From: Zygnema cylindricum
Lineage: Eukaryota > Streptophyta > Zygnematophyceae > Zygnematales > Zygnemataceae
Assembly (NCBI GenBank): GCA_037447655.1
Contig: JBBHKE010000159.1
Coordinates: 674,974-738,973 of the forward strand
Reading direction: 5' to 3'
Length of the DNA stretch: 64,000 bases
This document shows, piece by piece, positions 1 to 9,996 of the stretch; the first letter of the stretch is position 1; the number at the start of each line of letters is the position of its first letter. Under the pieces are notes generated by a model. That model made no database searches, had not been told where the DNA came from, and saw only the letters and a list, made by a program, of their open reading frames with translations. Both the position numbers and the translations under genes were made by a program.

Positions 1-645
1 AGGGAGGGGGAGGGGGAGGGGAAGGGGGAGGGAGGGAGAGGGAGGCAGCGGTACGGCTGCCTCCCTTGTTTTTGGGATTGCCATTTTTGTTTATTGGGGG
101 TGACGGGGATGCTGGTGTTTTTAAGGGGGAGGGGTGGGAGGAGGGAGGAGGACGGGGGAGGGGAGGGTGGACGGAGGAGGTGAGTAGAGGGAAGGACAAG
201 AGGACTAAATTTGGTTTTTCTGTTTCTTATTTATTGTTTGTTTGTTTGTTTATTAGTACTGTTTTGAATTTTGAAGTTGGGGTCCTCTCCTTCGTACTTT
301 TTCATCTTGTTTATTCCTCTTTTGCGTTTTATTACTCATTTTTTTTTAAACTTGAGTCTCCTCTTTTGCGTTCTCGTTTCACCTTAAGATTCCCGATTGG
401 TTTTTCCCGATTTTTGCATTTTTTTTTCATTTGGGATTTTCCCAGTTTTTGGGTTTTTCCCCCTTTTTCTCAGTTACATTTCCTCTGTCTGGAGTTTGTC
501 CATCTGGGATTTTCAAATTTTTGAAGTTTCCATTCTGGTCAGTCTCCAAATGTACGTTTTTTTCATGCGGCTTATGTTCAAATTTTGTTTTTTCTTTTGA
601 TTTTTTTTTTATTATTATTGTTATTGTTTCTTTTTTTTTTGCCAG
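1..645 (+). other. Low-complexity sequence, probable MraY intron
   Basis: The first 48 bases are almost pure G/A, with runs of G that could form quadruplexes. From about 190 to 645 the strand is T-rich and ends in a long poly-T/poly-pyrimidine tract before the CAG acceptor at 643-645. Long open frames here come from base composition and do not resemble proteins. I read most of it as intron upstream of the MraY exon at 646. Confidence 0.5.
49..99 (+). CDS. Possible upstream MraY exon (tentative)
   Basis: The frame through 50-97 reads GTAASLVFGIAIFVYW, which resembles the transmembrane segment just after the LDGLA motif of plant MraY (a GTAALAF-like stretch). A CAG acceptor lies at 46-48 and a GT at 100-101. 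However, splicing 99 to 646 gives the wrong phase, because the next exon needs one leading base and not two. Either a small exon is missed, the donor is unusual, or the resemblance is chance. Confidence 0.35.
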
Positions 646-1550
646 CTTTGGGAGCTTTTGGAGCGGCCATGGCCGGAGCTTGTGTTGGGTTTTTGGCCCA
701 TAATAAAAACAAAGCTTCGGTTTTTATGGGAGATACTGGATCTCTTGCTTTGGGAGGAGCTTTGGCGGCCATGGCTGCCGTTTCCGGAATGTTCCTTCCT
801 CTTTTTCTCGCTTCCGGCGTGTTTGTTATAGAGACGGTTTCCGTCGTTTTACAGGTTAGCTAAGGGACAAATTTGGTCGGTGGGTGGATAAAGTTGAAGG
901 TTGTTTTGATTTTGGCTTTGGTTGAATTTGATTGGATTCGGTTAAATTTGGTGGGAATTTCTTATCTAGTTTGAATGGGATTTAGTGAGTGAAGCGGAAA
1001 TTTTGTGATTTTGGTTAAATTTGATTGCAAACTAATCGGCTGGATTTTGGTCGACTTCGAATAGATTTGGTTAATTTCTGCTGGATTGGATGGATTTGGT
1101 CAAATTTAACAAATTTTTCTAGTTTTTATTGCATTTTACTACAATTGGCTGTGTTTGGTTAGATTTTTTACATTTTTGTTGAATTTAGTAGTGTTTGGTT
1201 GGGTCTAGGTTTAGTCATTTTAAGTATAGTTTGGTTCAGTTCAGTGACGTTTCAACTAGATTCAGTTGACCTTTGTTTAATTTTGTCTTATCTCGGCTGA
1301 GTACCAAATTTAACCTTTATTTGTTTCATTTACTTTATTAAATCAATTTTTTTTGTTCTTTTTGCAGGTGGGTTATTTTAAACTGACAAAACGGTTGCAT
1401 GGAACGGGTAAAAGATTGTTTAAAATGACTCCATTTCATCATCATTTGGAACTTTCCGGATGGTCGGAAATCAATATAGTTATCGCGGCTTATTTTTTGG
1501 GCCTCATTTTTGCAATTCTTGGAGCTTATGTGGGATTAATTTCGGCATAA
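646..1550 (+). CDS. MraY: MraY (phospho-MurNAc-pentapeptide translocase), 3' two exons
   Basis: MraY transfers phospho-MurNAc-pentapeptide from UDP to undecaprenyl phosphate, the first membrane step of peptidoglycan synthesis; in streptophytes the nuclear gene product acts in the plastid. Two exons are visible, 646-854 and 1368-1550, joined in phase (CAG|GT donor at 854/855, TTTGCAG acceptor at 1367). The first carries [10 protein letters not shown] and the family motif [12 protein letters not shown] with its catalytic-site aspartate. It then runs through a transmembrane stretch to [12 protein letters not shown]. The second carries VGYFKLTKR, the signature [11 protein letters not shown] histidine triplet, and a final membrane helix ending in YVGLISA and TAA. 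About 130 C-terminal residues are present, against roughly 360 for bacterial MraY, so the 5' exons lie left of the window. An AT-rich intron fills 855-1367. No disruption is seen in the visible part. Confidence 0.93.
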
Positions 1551-2850
1551 TTGCATTTTTCGGAAGAAAATATACCAGCCAGGAATTATGAACTGGGACC
1601 AGTCCGTGTTAAATTCCTCTCCTTCCTTACCTTCTTTCCTTTTCCTTTCTTTTCTTTTCTTTTCTTTCCTTTCTGACCGTACTTTTCTTTCTTCTGCCTC
1701 TCCTCCTTCCTTTTCTTCTTCCCTTGTCTCCCTTTCTCCCTTTCTCCCTTCCTCCATCTTCATTCCTTTTCCTCCTTTCTTTGCTCCCTTCCCCATTTCA
1801 TTTTTTTTCTTCTCCCTCCCTCCCTCCCTCCCTCCCTTTTCCTTTTTGAACTTCAAAATTGTTTCCTTAGTTGGTACAATTTGTAGATGTTTTTCTTACT
1901 CAAGTACAAACTAATCTTTTATTTCGCTATTTTTTCCAGGATTACTTATCTTGTACAAATTAGGAATGCTTTAGAAATTAGAGTAGGAAAACTTTGATTT
2001 CGTATATAGTTTTTAGCTCAACATTTTTTATTACAACAGAAATAATGTGGCAATATTATTTTTTGTCGCTAATAATCCATCATTTTTTGTGTTTCATTTG
2101 TTCCGAGACTTGAAAAAAAAATTGTGACGAGACTTGCAACTAACGCCCAATTTAAATAGAAATGGAAACTAAAAAAATCTAAAAGCAAAAAACAAGAAAA
2201 CAAGTTTTTCCTTTTCTTCCTCTTTGGTAATGTTTTCCTTTTTTTTAACGACTACAGAAGGATAAACATGTAATTAATGTAATAGAATAATAATAGTTGG
2301 TTTAAGATTGAGTGCAAATATGGGTTGGAGAAGTACAAAATAAAGGAGGTATGTGGAGATTTCGAAAAAGAGGTTTTCATTCTAAGCAACTATTTTTAAA
2401 ACTCTCCAACATTCATAAAACTATGAGTGGAACCGAATTTATTTTCAAATTGTCGATAATTGTCGATATACTTCTGCATTTACGTTTTTTGTTTGAGATT
2501 CAACAACCACCTTTCTTTTACAACATTTCGTTTAAAACTTTAAATTTTAACATTTAATTCACTGTCCCAAGAAATACTCTTTTCTACAGCACAAATATAC
2601 GAAAAGAACATAACCATCTTTAATTGATTAGACTTCCTTGGCCCAAATCAGCAATAATCTCCTTTACACCTCTGAAAATATATAAAACGATTTCACGGAA
2701 ACAATTAAAGAAGATTTGTCAACATTTTAAAGAGTCAAAATGGTAAGACTAACACTGATAACATTAAGAACTTTTGAAGCTTTTTAAAGATAATCAGGGT
2801 ACTTCAGCCGCTAATGATTATAAACCCTAAAACGTACATTTTATATGCTC
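1551..2850. other. Intergenic region between converging MraY and LOLITA
   Basis: About 1.3 kb separates the two convergent stop codons. A strongly pyrimidine-rich tract (C/T on the plus strand) covers about 1610-1845, and the rest is AT-rich. It must hold both transcription ends, but I see no convincing isolated poly(A) signal and no further gene. Confidence 0.5.
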
Positions 2851-4922
2851 CTATGAATCCACTAAAGGACGAAGCCTCGTCAGTCGACGAATACGATCTT
2901 TGTCGGTTTGCTCAAAAATTCCCTGTCAAAGTATCAAACAACACCAACATTCATTACTGCATTAAAAACCCATAAGACCAATTAGGGTTCAGGAAGGGGA
3001 AAAGAAAAAAGTGCACAAAAAAACACATCACAGTGAAACAAAACAAAACAAAACAAGAAACAATGTAAAAAACTCTTTTTCGATACATTTTGGTTCCACT
3101 ACTCACCTGCGCCATGATTTCATCGAGAGTGAGACAAGCTCGTCCGTAGCGATCGAGCAAATTACTTTCCTTCAAACCGTTTCGACAGAGGTCCTTTAAA
3201 GACGCCACAAGGGCGCTTAAGACTTCGTCGCCTGAAAAGTGGCAGTACAAACCACGCTACTTTAAAGAAAAAAGGGTAAAGACGGTGCGCAATGGATTAA
3301 AATCCAGTCATGAGTTCTCTTTTTTTTTTGAGGGGAGGGAGGAGAGAGAGGAGAGGGGCACAAAAATAAAAGTACGGGGAAAGAAAGAAAGGGTGTGTGC
3401 CACAGAAAATAGGAGACAATGAGGGAAGAAGGAAAGGAGGCAGAGAGAAGGATAAAGTGGGACGAGACGTAGTGACAAAGAAGAAGAAAGAGAGCACAAA
3501 TGAGTAGGAGACAAAGAAAGAAAGAAAAAAAATGGAGGGAAGAGATCCTTGTGTTTAGGGTAGCCGTGTACCTTGAAAGAGGATGGGGGAAAAGAGAGGA
3601 AGAGGAATGAGGAAGAAGAAAAGGGAGGGAAAACGAGGGAGGGAAAACGAGGGAGGGAAAACGAGGGAGGGAGGGAGGGAGTTAGCCAAGAAAGAGAAAA
3701 TGAGAAGGAAAAGAAAGAGAGAGGGGAAGAGGGATCGTACATCCAAGTTCATCGTATTCTTTGTTTCCAACGACAAAAATGGCGATATCTTGAATGGCGC
3801 AGTAGACGACAAAATCTTGCCTGCAGGACAACAGTCACAAACCCTCTCACGTTATCTCCATACTGCCCAATTCGTGTAACAGAAAACATCAATTTCCCTT
3901 ATGCGACTTATACCCTAATTTTGAAGAACTCTAATATAATGACAGTCCTTCAAGCTGAATAACCATTCTAATCTTTGACACCTCTTCTGTCATCCTCTCC
4001 ACTTTACCATTACCACACCTTAATCTCAAATTTCTTCCCCCCCCCTCCTAATCTCTCCCTCTCCCTTTCCCTCTCTCCATCTCTTTGCTTCATCTCCCCT
4101 CTTCTCTCTCCAGACTCTCTCGAACTTCTCTATCTGCATTTCTTTCTCGCACATTTCTCACCTGTCCCTTCAAAATGAACTCCAAAACAAAACTAGAATA
4201 AAACTACACACCTGAGTAATTCCTCAGCCAATAAGAATCTTCCAGCCAAACTATACCAGCACCAAGGACCCAAAGGAACAAAACTGGAGTCATAAACCAG
4301 AGGATCTAAAAGAAGTTATCAGACATTATTCACCGTGGATTTGACTGCCAACTCATTTTTATCAACGCTAATAACGGTACAGGTTGACTGACCTAATAAC
4401 TGCCACCTGATGCTGTTCTTCCCTCCAGTCCTTCAAATTGTCGGCTCCAAGTTTTAATAGAAACGCTCGGAGATGATTTCTCTCCTCCGAAGGAACTCCA
4501 TGGAATCTGAAACCCTAACCTTGAACAGACCTCAGAAACATCTTGGAAATAATAACACAAGATGTCTGCAAAACTATTTTACGGAATCTCTACAAAAATA
4601 TAGAATATGTATAAGTAATATTAAAAAAGGTAGCAATATTCTGGTGGAACACCCTTGAAAGCTAAAGAGTAGCAAATAAAAATTCAGAAACGAAAATGAA
4701 ATCCTGAAGACTAAACTTACGAAACTAGTGTCACTCTCAAGCCTTAACTTAGGAAGCACAAAAACATTCCAGTAAGTAAACTGATTTTCAAGAACAAATA
4801 ATGACACAATTAACCAGAATGTTTGCCCTAACCTTAGTTTAACCTAACCCTAAAACATGAGCAATATACCTTTCCAGCAGTACATTTCCGGCACTGTTGG
4901 AAATTATAATACTTTTCAGCAT
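2851..4922 (-). CDS. LOLITA: LOLITA-like longin small subunit of the TPLATE/TSET complex (5 exons)
   Basis: Five exons on the minus strand join in phase through canonical introns: 4922-4870, 4506-4393, 3820-3741, 3231-3107 and 2922-2851, giving 147 residues. Donors are AG|GTATAT, AG|GTCAGT, AT|GTACGA and AG|GTGAGT, and every intron ends in AG. Recognisable stretches are GNVLLERFHGVPSEER (exons 1-2), LRAFLLKLGADNLK, DIAIFVVGNKEYDEL (exon 3), DRYGRACLTLDEIM (exon 4) and TDKDRIRRLTRLRP (exon 5). This is the pattern of the small longin-fold family to which Arabidopsis LOLITA (At1g15370) belongs. LOLITA plays the sigma-adaptin-like role in the TPLATE/TSET complex, which works at the plasma membrane in plant endocytosis. 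AP sigma and coatomer zeta share the fold but lack the KEYDEL and TDKDRI motifs as I know them. The start is the only in-frame ATG giving the family N-terminus. I recall the family at about 140-150 residues, so the gene looks complete. Confidence 0.82.
3318..3730. repeat. Purine-rich (GGGA/GAAA)n tract inside a LOLITA intron
   Basis: This is an almost uninterrupted purine tract on the plus strand (pyrimidine on the transcribed strand) with GGGAGGGA and GAAAGAAA units. It fills most of the third LOLITA intron (3740-3232). It opens long meaningless frames on both strands. Confidence 0.7.
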
Positions 4923-5218
4923 CTCGTAAATAGGAATGAACAACAATTTTCTCAGTTTTCAATATATGTACTAGCTCCAAAGTTTTAATTTTCGAAAATG
5001 TGTAAATTTGAAAGGTTCACTGGATATTTGCAGGGGGAAATAATTAACTTTTTGTATTATTTCAATTTTTTTATTTTATTTTCCAAGGATCGCTAAAGCT
5101 TCCTGAAAATTCCTTCAGCAATTTCAGATTTTGGCAAGAATTCTAAGGTCGTTTTTGGAGACATTTTGAAGGTTGAAACTTTTTTGACAAGGTTTGCCCA
5201 AGAAATTAACTTAACCAA

Positions 5219-5247
5219 CTACAGTACAGTACAGTACTGTACTGTAG
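5219..5247. repeat. Perfect GTAC-rich palindrome
   Basis: CTACAGTACAGTACAGTACT followed by GTACTGTAG reads the same on both strands, with ACAGT-type units meeting at a central GTAC. It lies in otherwise unremarkable sequence upstream of LOLITA, whose start is at 4922 on the minus strand. It could be a small cruciform or the scar of a transposable element; no function can be assigned. Confidence 0.6.
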
Positions 5248-5593
5248 CTGTTGGAAAATGGATGCGAAGTTTCGAATATTTCGAAAAGATTTGAAACAGT
5301 TTGATTTTCAGAAACGATCTATCCCAGTTAGAGCGGTTGTACATGTATCCAAAGCATCAACTTTCACGCGTGCGAGAGCTTCCACGCGTCAATCTAACAA
5401 AGCTCGTACAGCAGTTTCCGCGTAGAGGAGGACTTCCATTAGCGAAAAGGTGGGGTTGTTTACTTGATGGCGTTGATGCCGTACCTTTTCGTACCATTTC
5501 GTACTATTTTATTATTTGAATAAAAAAAAAATTTACTGAAGATCTGCGGCGTGTGCTCGATGCATATGGGCGAACCATTAATAGATTGGTGGT

Positions 5594-5685
5594 TTTCGCC
5601 TTTCGTAAACAACTCCAACCCGCGGTTCATGATCATTTTTTGCCTCATCAGTTTGGGGTGGCCACTCAAAAAGGGTTGAGAGGTA
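5594..5685. repeat. 92-bp direct repeat, copy 1
   Basis: The 92 bases ending in GTTGAGAGGTA match 8724-8815 at every position I compared. Both copies are followed directly by a CACC-starting TIR element. Confidence 0.85.
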
Positions 5686-7034
5686 CACCGTTAATCGCAA
5701 TTAGCGTTCATGACTCTAATTGAAGTACCCTGTTTTTTTCGGCAAATTCTCAAATAGAATTAATCATTCTAAATGTTTCTAAACGTTATTTGAGGTACCC
5801 CACTTAATAGGATTCATAACTGTAATTTAGTGCCTTTTTAAATAGTGTGGTGTACGGCATGTCAAATCCGTACTATTAAGTACTTTTTTAAGTAAAACAA
5901 TACAGAAAAAATATTTACGCTGACGCGCGCGCATGTAAATGTGCTCTGGAAAAAAGCGACCAAATGAGATCGGCAAAATACGTGTTCACATTTGTTAGAA
6001 TGTCGTTGGCGTGGTCAACCGTGTGAACACTGGACATGCGTGTATGTCGTGGATTTTTCCCGTAAAACAATCCAACAGTGTGATGTGTCTCTGTCGTTGT
6101 AACTGCCGACCCCCAACTGTTGACGTATTCACTGTAATTAAGGGACAACACAAAATTAGGGTGAACCTTAATTCTATTTCGGAGCGACAGCATATTTAGG
6201 GTGACGTTCCATCAGACGAAAAGTGAGGTTGTTTACAGAAATCCGGATCTATCCGTACTACGCCGTACCTCTTATTTTGTTTTTATACGCGAACAACATT
6301 ACAGAGAATCTTGCCAATATTCTCCAAAGGTCTGGGAGATAACAATGACCGTTGGATGTTTTTTCGCGAAGCATTCGCTTCGAAAGTTTCTGTAAATGGT
6401 GATATACCTCCTCGAGGTACATCACCATTTACAGAAAAAATTGAGCCGCGACACGTTGGATAATGAATACACGTGTCACGACGGCAAACCAACGGAAATC
6501 GAAAAATTTCGCACATGATATATGCATTCAAAAATTCAACGGACATCACGAAAGTGACCTCGTAACGAGCTTTCGTCGCGCTATTTTTGTTACCGGCCAT
6601 TCGTCACACTATTTGTGGAAGCGCTCATTCGTCACCCGAAAAAGCATAAACCCTAAAAATAATGAACTGGCATCTGACAAGCGTTTGCAAAGAGTACAAA
6701 ATGTGTGTGGTACGATGCCCTAGTCCGCACATATGGTATGCAAATGACGATTTCGAGTTGAAGTTGGTCGGTGTAAAAAATATTTGACGATTTTCAATAT
6801 ACGATCTTATCTTACGTGGTACCACTCATTTCTGAGCACGTGGATTACAGACTCTGCGCAGTCCGTACACCATACTATTTAAAAGGGCACTAAATTACAG
6901 TTATGAACCGTATTGAGCGGGGTACCTCAAATAACGTGCAAAAACATTTAGCGTACTTTATTCTATTTGAGAATTTGCCCCAAAAAAAGGGGTACCCCAA
7001 TTAGCGTCATGTACGCTAATAGCGATTCACGGTG
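5686..7034. mobile_element. CACCG-type TIR element, TA-flanked, about 170-bp TIRs
   Basis: The left end CACCGTTAATCGCAATTAGCG and the right end complement each other over about 170 bases. The arms run about 5686-5860 and 6865-7034 and share a CAAATAGAAT-type block and a TTTAAATAGTGTGGTGTACGG block. TA flanks both ends (5684-5685 and 7035-7036), consistent with a 2-bp target duplication. No transposase is readable inside. The interior holds a fragment of a Harbinger-like element (6199 to about 6860). Related ends occur at 8816, 9252, 31587, 35903 and 41880. The superfamily is uncertain, because TA duplications occur in several. Confidence 0.75.
6199..6860 (+). mobile_element. Harbinger-like TIR element, 3' truncated, nested
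   Basis: It begins GGGTGACGTTCCATCAGACG directly after TTA (6196-6198) and follows the element at 33974-35164 for about 650 bases, including the CACTATTTGTGGAAGCGC and CGAGTTGAAG stretches. The right end with its TTA is missing; similarity stops near GGATTACA (about 6850). It preserves the empty target site (AGTTGAAG, near 6752) for the hAT MITE present in the 34-kb copy. Confidence 0.65.
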
Positions 7035-7185
7035 TAGTTTACTGCAAAAATGAAATCAACTCGCGAACCGTTACATTGAACTTGGACACATATTAAAGGA
7101 CGACGTACAACATGTGTAAACTCGCACGAAACCAAATAAACTTCGTACAAAATAAAAATGCGTACCCGACTACCCGCGTATAAAT

Positions 7186-7490
7186 CATAGTTCAAAAGTA
7201 GGTGAAAGTAGGCCCATACAATATGCCTATTGTATGCAAAACATACAATATGGCCTTAAGACCCATATTGTATTCCGACCAATTCGGACCAATTAAAGCG
7301 TCCGGACCAAAAATTGGACCAATTAAAACATTCTGACCAAATAATTATACAAACACCGTCAGATTCAAACGATCGGACGGTCTATGATCAAAGTAGTGAT
7401 CTAAGAATATCACATGAAAAGCCCATAACACAACTTACGCTAAAGGCGCCGACCAAAGGCCTACTAAAAAACGCCTACTTTTGAACTATG
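7186..7490 (+). mobile_element. hAT-type MITE (CATAGTTCAAAAGTAGG family), TSD GTATAAAT
   Basis: The terminal inverted repeats CATAGTTCAAAAGTAGG and CCTACTTTTGAACTATG bound 305 bases. The 8-bp duplication GTATAAAT lies on both sides (7178-7185 and 7491-7498); eight bases is the hAT signature. There is no coding capacity, so it needs a transposase supplied from elsewhere. Family members lie at 30295, 31070, 34541 and 35473. Confidence 0.88.
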
Positions 7491-7499
7491 GTATAAATA

Positions 7500-8113
7500 T
7501 CGATGAAACTAAAATGACACGTCGTCACGTCCACGGTGGACGTGACAACGAGTTGATTTCATTTTTGCGGCTAACGTGAAGTGATAAACTATCTGCGCGC
7601 AGCCATCTTATTTATATGTGGCTGCCGCAGTTTGGTTACAGTAAAACTGCGCCGGCCGTGTGAATTTTTTTTTTTATGATGGTCGACGTTTGCAAGCGCG
7701 ACACTTTTTTAACCGTCGGTACAATAATCCGCCGATCAAAGTTGTTCGACGGATTGACCGTCAGATCTGAAATTAAAGGTACGTAGCCTGTACGAAATTG
7801 TACTTCAAATGTACAATTTTTGACAACTATCTGCGCGCAGCAAAAATCATCTCTGCGATTAGCAATTCCCAAAAAAATTTACTGAAGATATGCGGCGTTT
7901 GCTCTATGCTTATGGGCGAACCATTCAATCGATTGGTGGCTTTCGCCCATAGAAGTCCCATGCGCATAACACGCACGGATTAAACTAACGATTACTAGGT
8001 AAAGTGCGCATCAAACGATTTCGGAATTTTTAAAATTCGTACCTTATTTTGACTTTCAGATTTCAAAAAATTTAAATATTCAATACCCTAAAAAACTGAA
8101 AAGTTCAACGCAC
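7500..8113. other. No gene recognised
   Basis: The region contains GTAC-rich sequence and a 60-base stretch (about 7880-7945) resembling 5535-5600. No open frame looks like a known protein. Confidence 0.4.
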
Positions 8114-8115
8114 TA

Positions 8116-8264
8116 GCAGCGAGCGGCGGAATTTACGGCGTCCCCAACGACGGCTTCCTTTTGAAGACGGAGTCGAGGACATTTGAAAATACGCGCGCGC
8201 AAATGAAACAAAACGGCTCAAGGAAGCCGCCGTTGGAGACGCCATAAATTTTGTCGCTCGCTGC
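8116..8264. repeat. Inverted repeat (45-bp arms, hairpin) beside tandem array
   Basis: The arms 8116-8160 and 8220-8264 are imperfect reverse complements, with GCGAGCGGCGGAATTTACGG facing CATAAATTTTGTCGCTCGCTG. The 59-base spacer contains GCGCGCGC. The right arm leads straight into the 49-bp tandem array, whose units repeat the GCCTTAAATTCCGCGGC part of the arm. Confidence 0.7.
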
Positions 8265-8265
8265 T

Positions 8266-8527
8266 CAGAAAAAAATACGCGTGCGAAACGCCTTAAATTC
8301 CGCGGCTCGCCGCTCAGAAAAAAATACGCGTGCGAGACGCCTTAAATTCCGCGGCTTGCCGCTCAGAAAAAAACATGCGTGCGAGACGCCTTAAATTCCG
8401 CGGCTCGCCGCTCAGAAAAAAATAGGCGTGCGAGATGCCTTAAATTCCGCGGCTCGCAGCTCAGATAAAAACAAGCGTGCGAGACGCCTTAAATTCCGCG
8501 GCTCGCCGCTCAGAAAAAAATACGCGT
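8266..8527 (+). repeat. 49-bp tandem repeat, five units plus a partial
   Basis: Units start at 8266, 8315, 8364, 8413 and 8462, with a truncated sixth at 8511. Each begins CAGAAAAAAATACGCGTGCG and ends in CCGCGGCTCGCCGCT. Unit-to-unit differences are few (for example ATGCGTGCG in unit 3, and CAGATAAAAACAAGCG in unit 5). The units abut without spacers, so this is a minisatellite. Confidence 0.92.
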
Positions 8528-8723
8528 GAGCCGCTCAGAAAAAAATACGCGCGCGCAAATGAAGCAAAAATGCGGCATGCGGCGGAATTTACGGCGCCTC
8601 CAACGGTTGATGTCCGTACATGTTCGTACATTTTCGTACGAAATTTACGAATTTTACGAAACAAGCGAATACTACGTAGTTTTCGTAAAAAAACCCAAAT
8701 CCGTACGAATTGGACTTCTATGC

Positions 8724-8815
8724 TTTCGCCTTTCGTAAACAACTCCAACCCGCGGTTCATGATCATTTTTTGCCTCATCAGTTTGGGGTGGCCACTCAAA
8801 AAGGGTTGAGAGGTA
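8724..8815. repeat. 92-bp direct repeat, copy 2
   Basis: It matches 5594-5685 along its full length and again ends GAGAGGTA immediately before a CACC-starting TIR element. Confidence 0.85.
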
Positions 8816-9029
8816 CACCATGTATCGCTATTAGTGTTAATTTTTTCGCCACATAAAACATCTTTTCTCCGTACACACTTGTCCTATTTTCAGTTTGAGA
8901 GCGCCAATCAGAAGCTGAGAATCTTACCCTTCAATCCCAACAGTCAGATCTACAACCTGACATGTGTGTACGGAGAAAAGATGTTTTAAGAGACGAGAAA
9001 AACGTTAACACTAATAGCGATTCACGGTG
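8816..9029. mobile_element. 214-bp MITE of the CACCG/TA family
   Basis: The ends CACCATGTATCGCTATTAGT and its reverse complement near 9010-9029 form TIRs of about 65 bases. They include the block AAAACATCTTTTCTCCGTAC in both arms. TA flanks both sides (8814-8815 and 9030-9031). It is non-autonomous. Confidence 0.85.
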
Positions 9030-9251
9030 TAGTGCTTCACACCAGAAGTCGCAACAACCAAAATTTTACATAACCAAAACCGACCGTTTTTTTTTTCTTC
9101 AAAATCTGAGTAACCGAAGCCCGACCGGGTTATATCACGCTCCAAAATTGTTAACCGTTAACCGACCGGCGTTTACGAAAATAAAAGTTAACCGAAACTC
9201 GATTTCTCGCGACTATGCGTACCCGCCCGTAACCGAAAAAGTACAGAAATA

Positions 9252-9417
9252 ACAACGCTCGTTGTTATTGGCGTTAAGCATCTATTAGAGTTAATGAAAA
9301 AATATGATTAACAACACTATTTAATACAAGGAGACGTGGCAAGTTGTAATCCACGTCTTTAAATAGTAAAGACTATAAATAGTAGCGACTTTTTAACACT
9401 AATAACAATGAGCGATG
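9252..9417. mobile_element. Degenerate CACCG/TA-family MITE nested in the hAT
   Basis: The ends ACAACGCTCGTTGTTATTGG and the complement of TAACACTAATAACAATGAGC form TIRs of about 25 bases, with mismatches to the family consensus (CACCGTGAATCGTTATTAGTG). TA lies on both sides. The interior has a further small palindrome (ACTATTTA...TAAATAGT). Confidence 0.6.
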
Positions 9418-9996
9418 TAGTGGTACATCTCCTTTTGCGTGTAACTCTTAGTCTTAATCATTATAATTTTGCGTGCAACTCTTATATTAATGTTTAAACT
9501 CTTATGTTAATGTTTTTTCTCTCGCAAATCTAACTTTTTTGCTACATGTTTTGGACGGTTTTTCTTTCGACTACGATACTATGTTATGAATTATGCAAAA
9601 ATGGTAAAGTTTTTATTATGTATTATTAAAAAAAAATCTTAGTTTTTCACATGGAAAATCAATTAGCAAAAAACACATTGTGATAGGCAAAAAAAACAAA
9701 AAATATTTTGTAGCATCAAATATAGAAATAAACAAATAACAACCTTGTTCTATTTTCCACTCCTTTATACAAATTCTCAACCTCAAACTTAAAAACTACA
9801 CAAAACCTATAAATCTAAATTTGTTATACATACGACGCTTTTGTAATTTGATAAAAATAAACATTCCGGTTTAAAAAAAAAAGCAAAATAACACTAGAAA
9901 AACTGTGAAATACAACAAAAATTTCAAAGGAAAAAAAGACAATATAACTAATACTAAAAAATAACAATAATTAGAAAACAAAACAAAATAAAAAAA

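Larger units (their letters stand above)
4923..5685. other. Upstream region of LOLITA; no further gene recognised
   Basis: This is the presumed promoter side of LOLITA. It is AT-rich to about 5215. From 5300 it contains sequence that recurs elsewhere: 5535-5593 resembles 7880-7945, and 5594-5685 is repeated at 8724-8815. I see no coding pattern. Confidence 0.5.

Noticed and set aside
646-1550. Bacterial contamination, because MraY is a bacterial enzyme
   Set aside because: The gene has spliceosomal introns with matching phases, lies beside a plant endocytosis gene, and its wording is closest to plant MraY.
1536-1914. Open frames of about 106-108 codons on both strands
   Set aside because: The sequence is a pyrimidine-rich tract; the proteins are Ser/Pro/Leu or Lys/Glu runs without domain character.
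3297-3812. Overlapping frames up to 144 codons
   Set aside because: They come from a purine tract in a LOLITA intron; only 3741-3820 on the minus strand is an exon.
2851-4922. Coatomer zeta or AP sigma subunit
   Set aside because: The longin fold is shared, but the KEYDEL and TDKDRIRRL motifs and the short C-terminus fit the LOLITA family better.
8266-8527. CRISPR-like array
   Set aside because: The 49-bp units abut without spacers and the genome is eukaryotic; it is a minisatellite.
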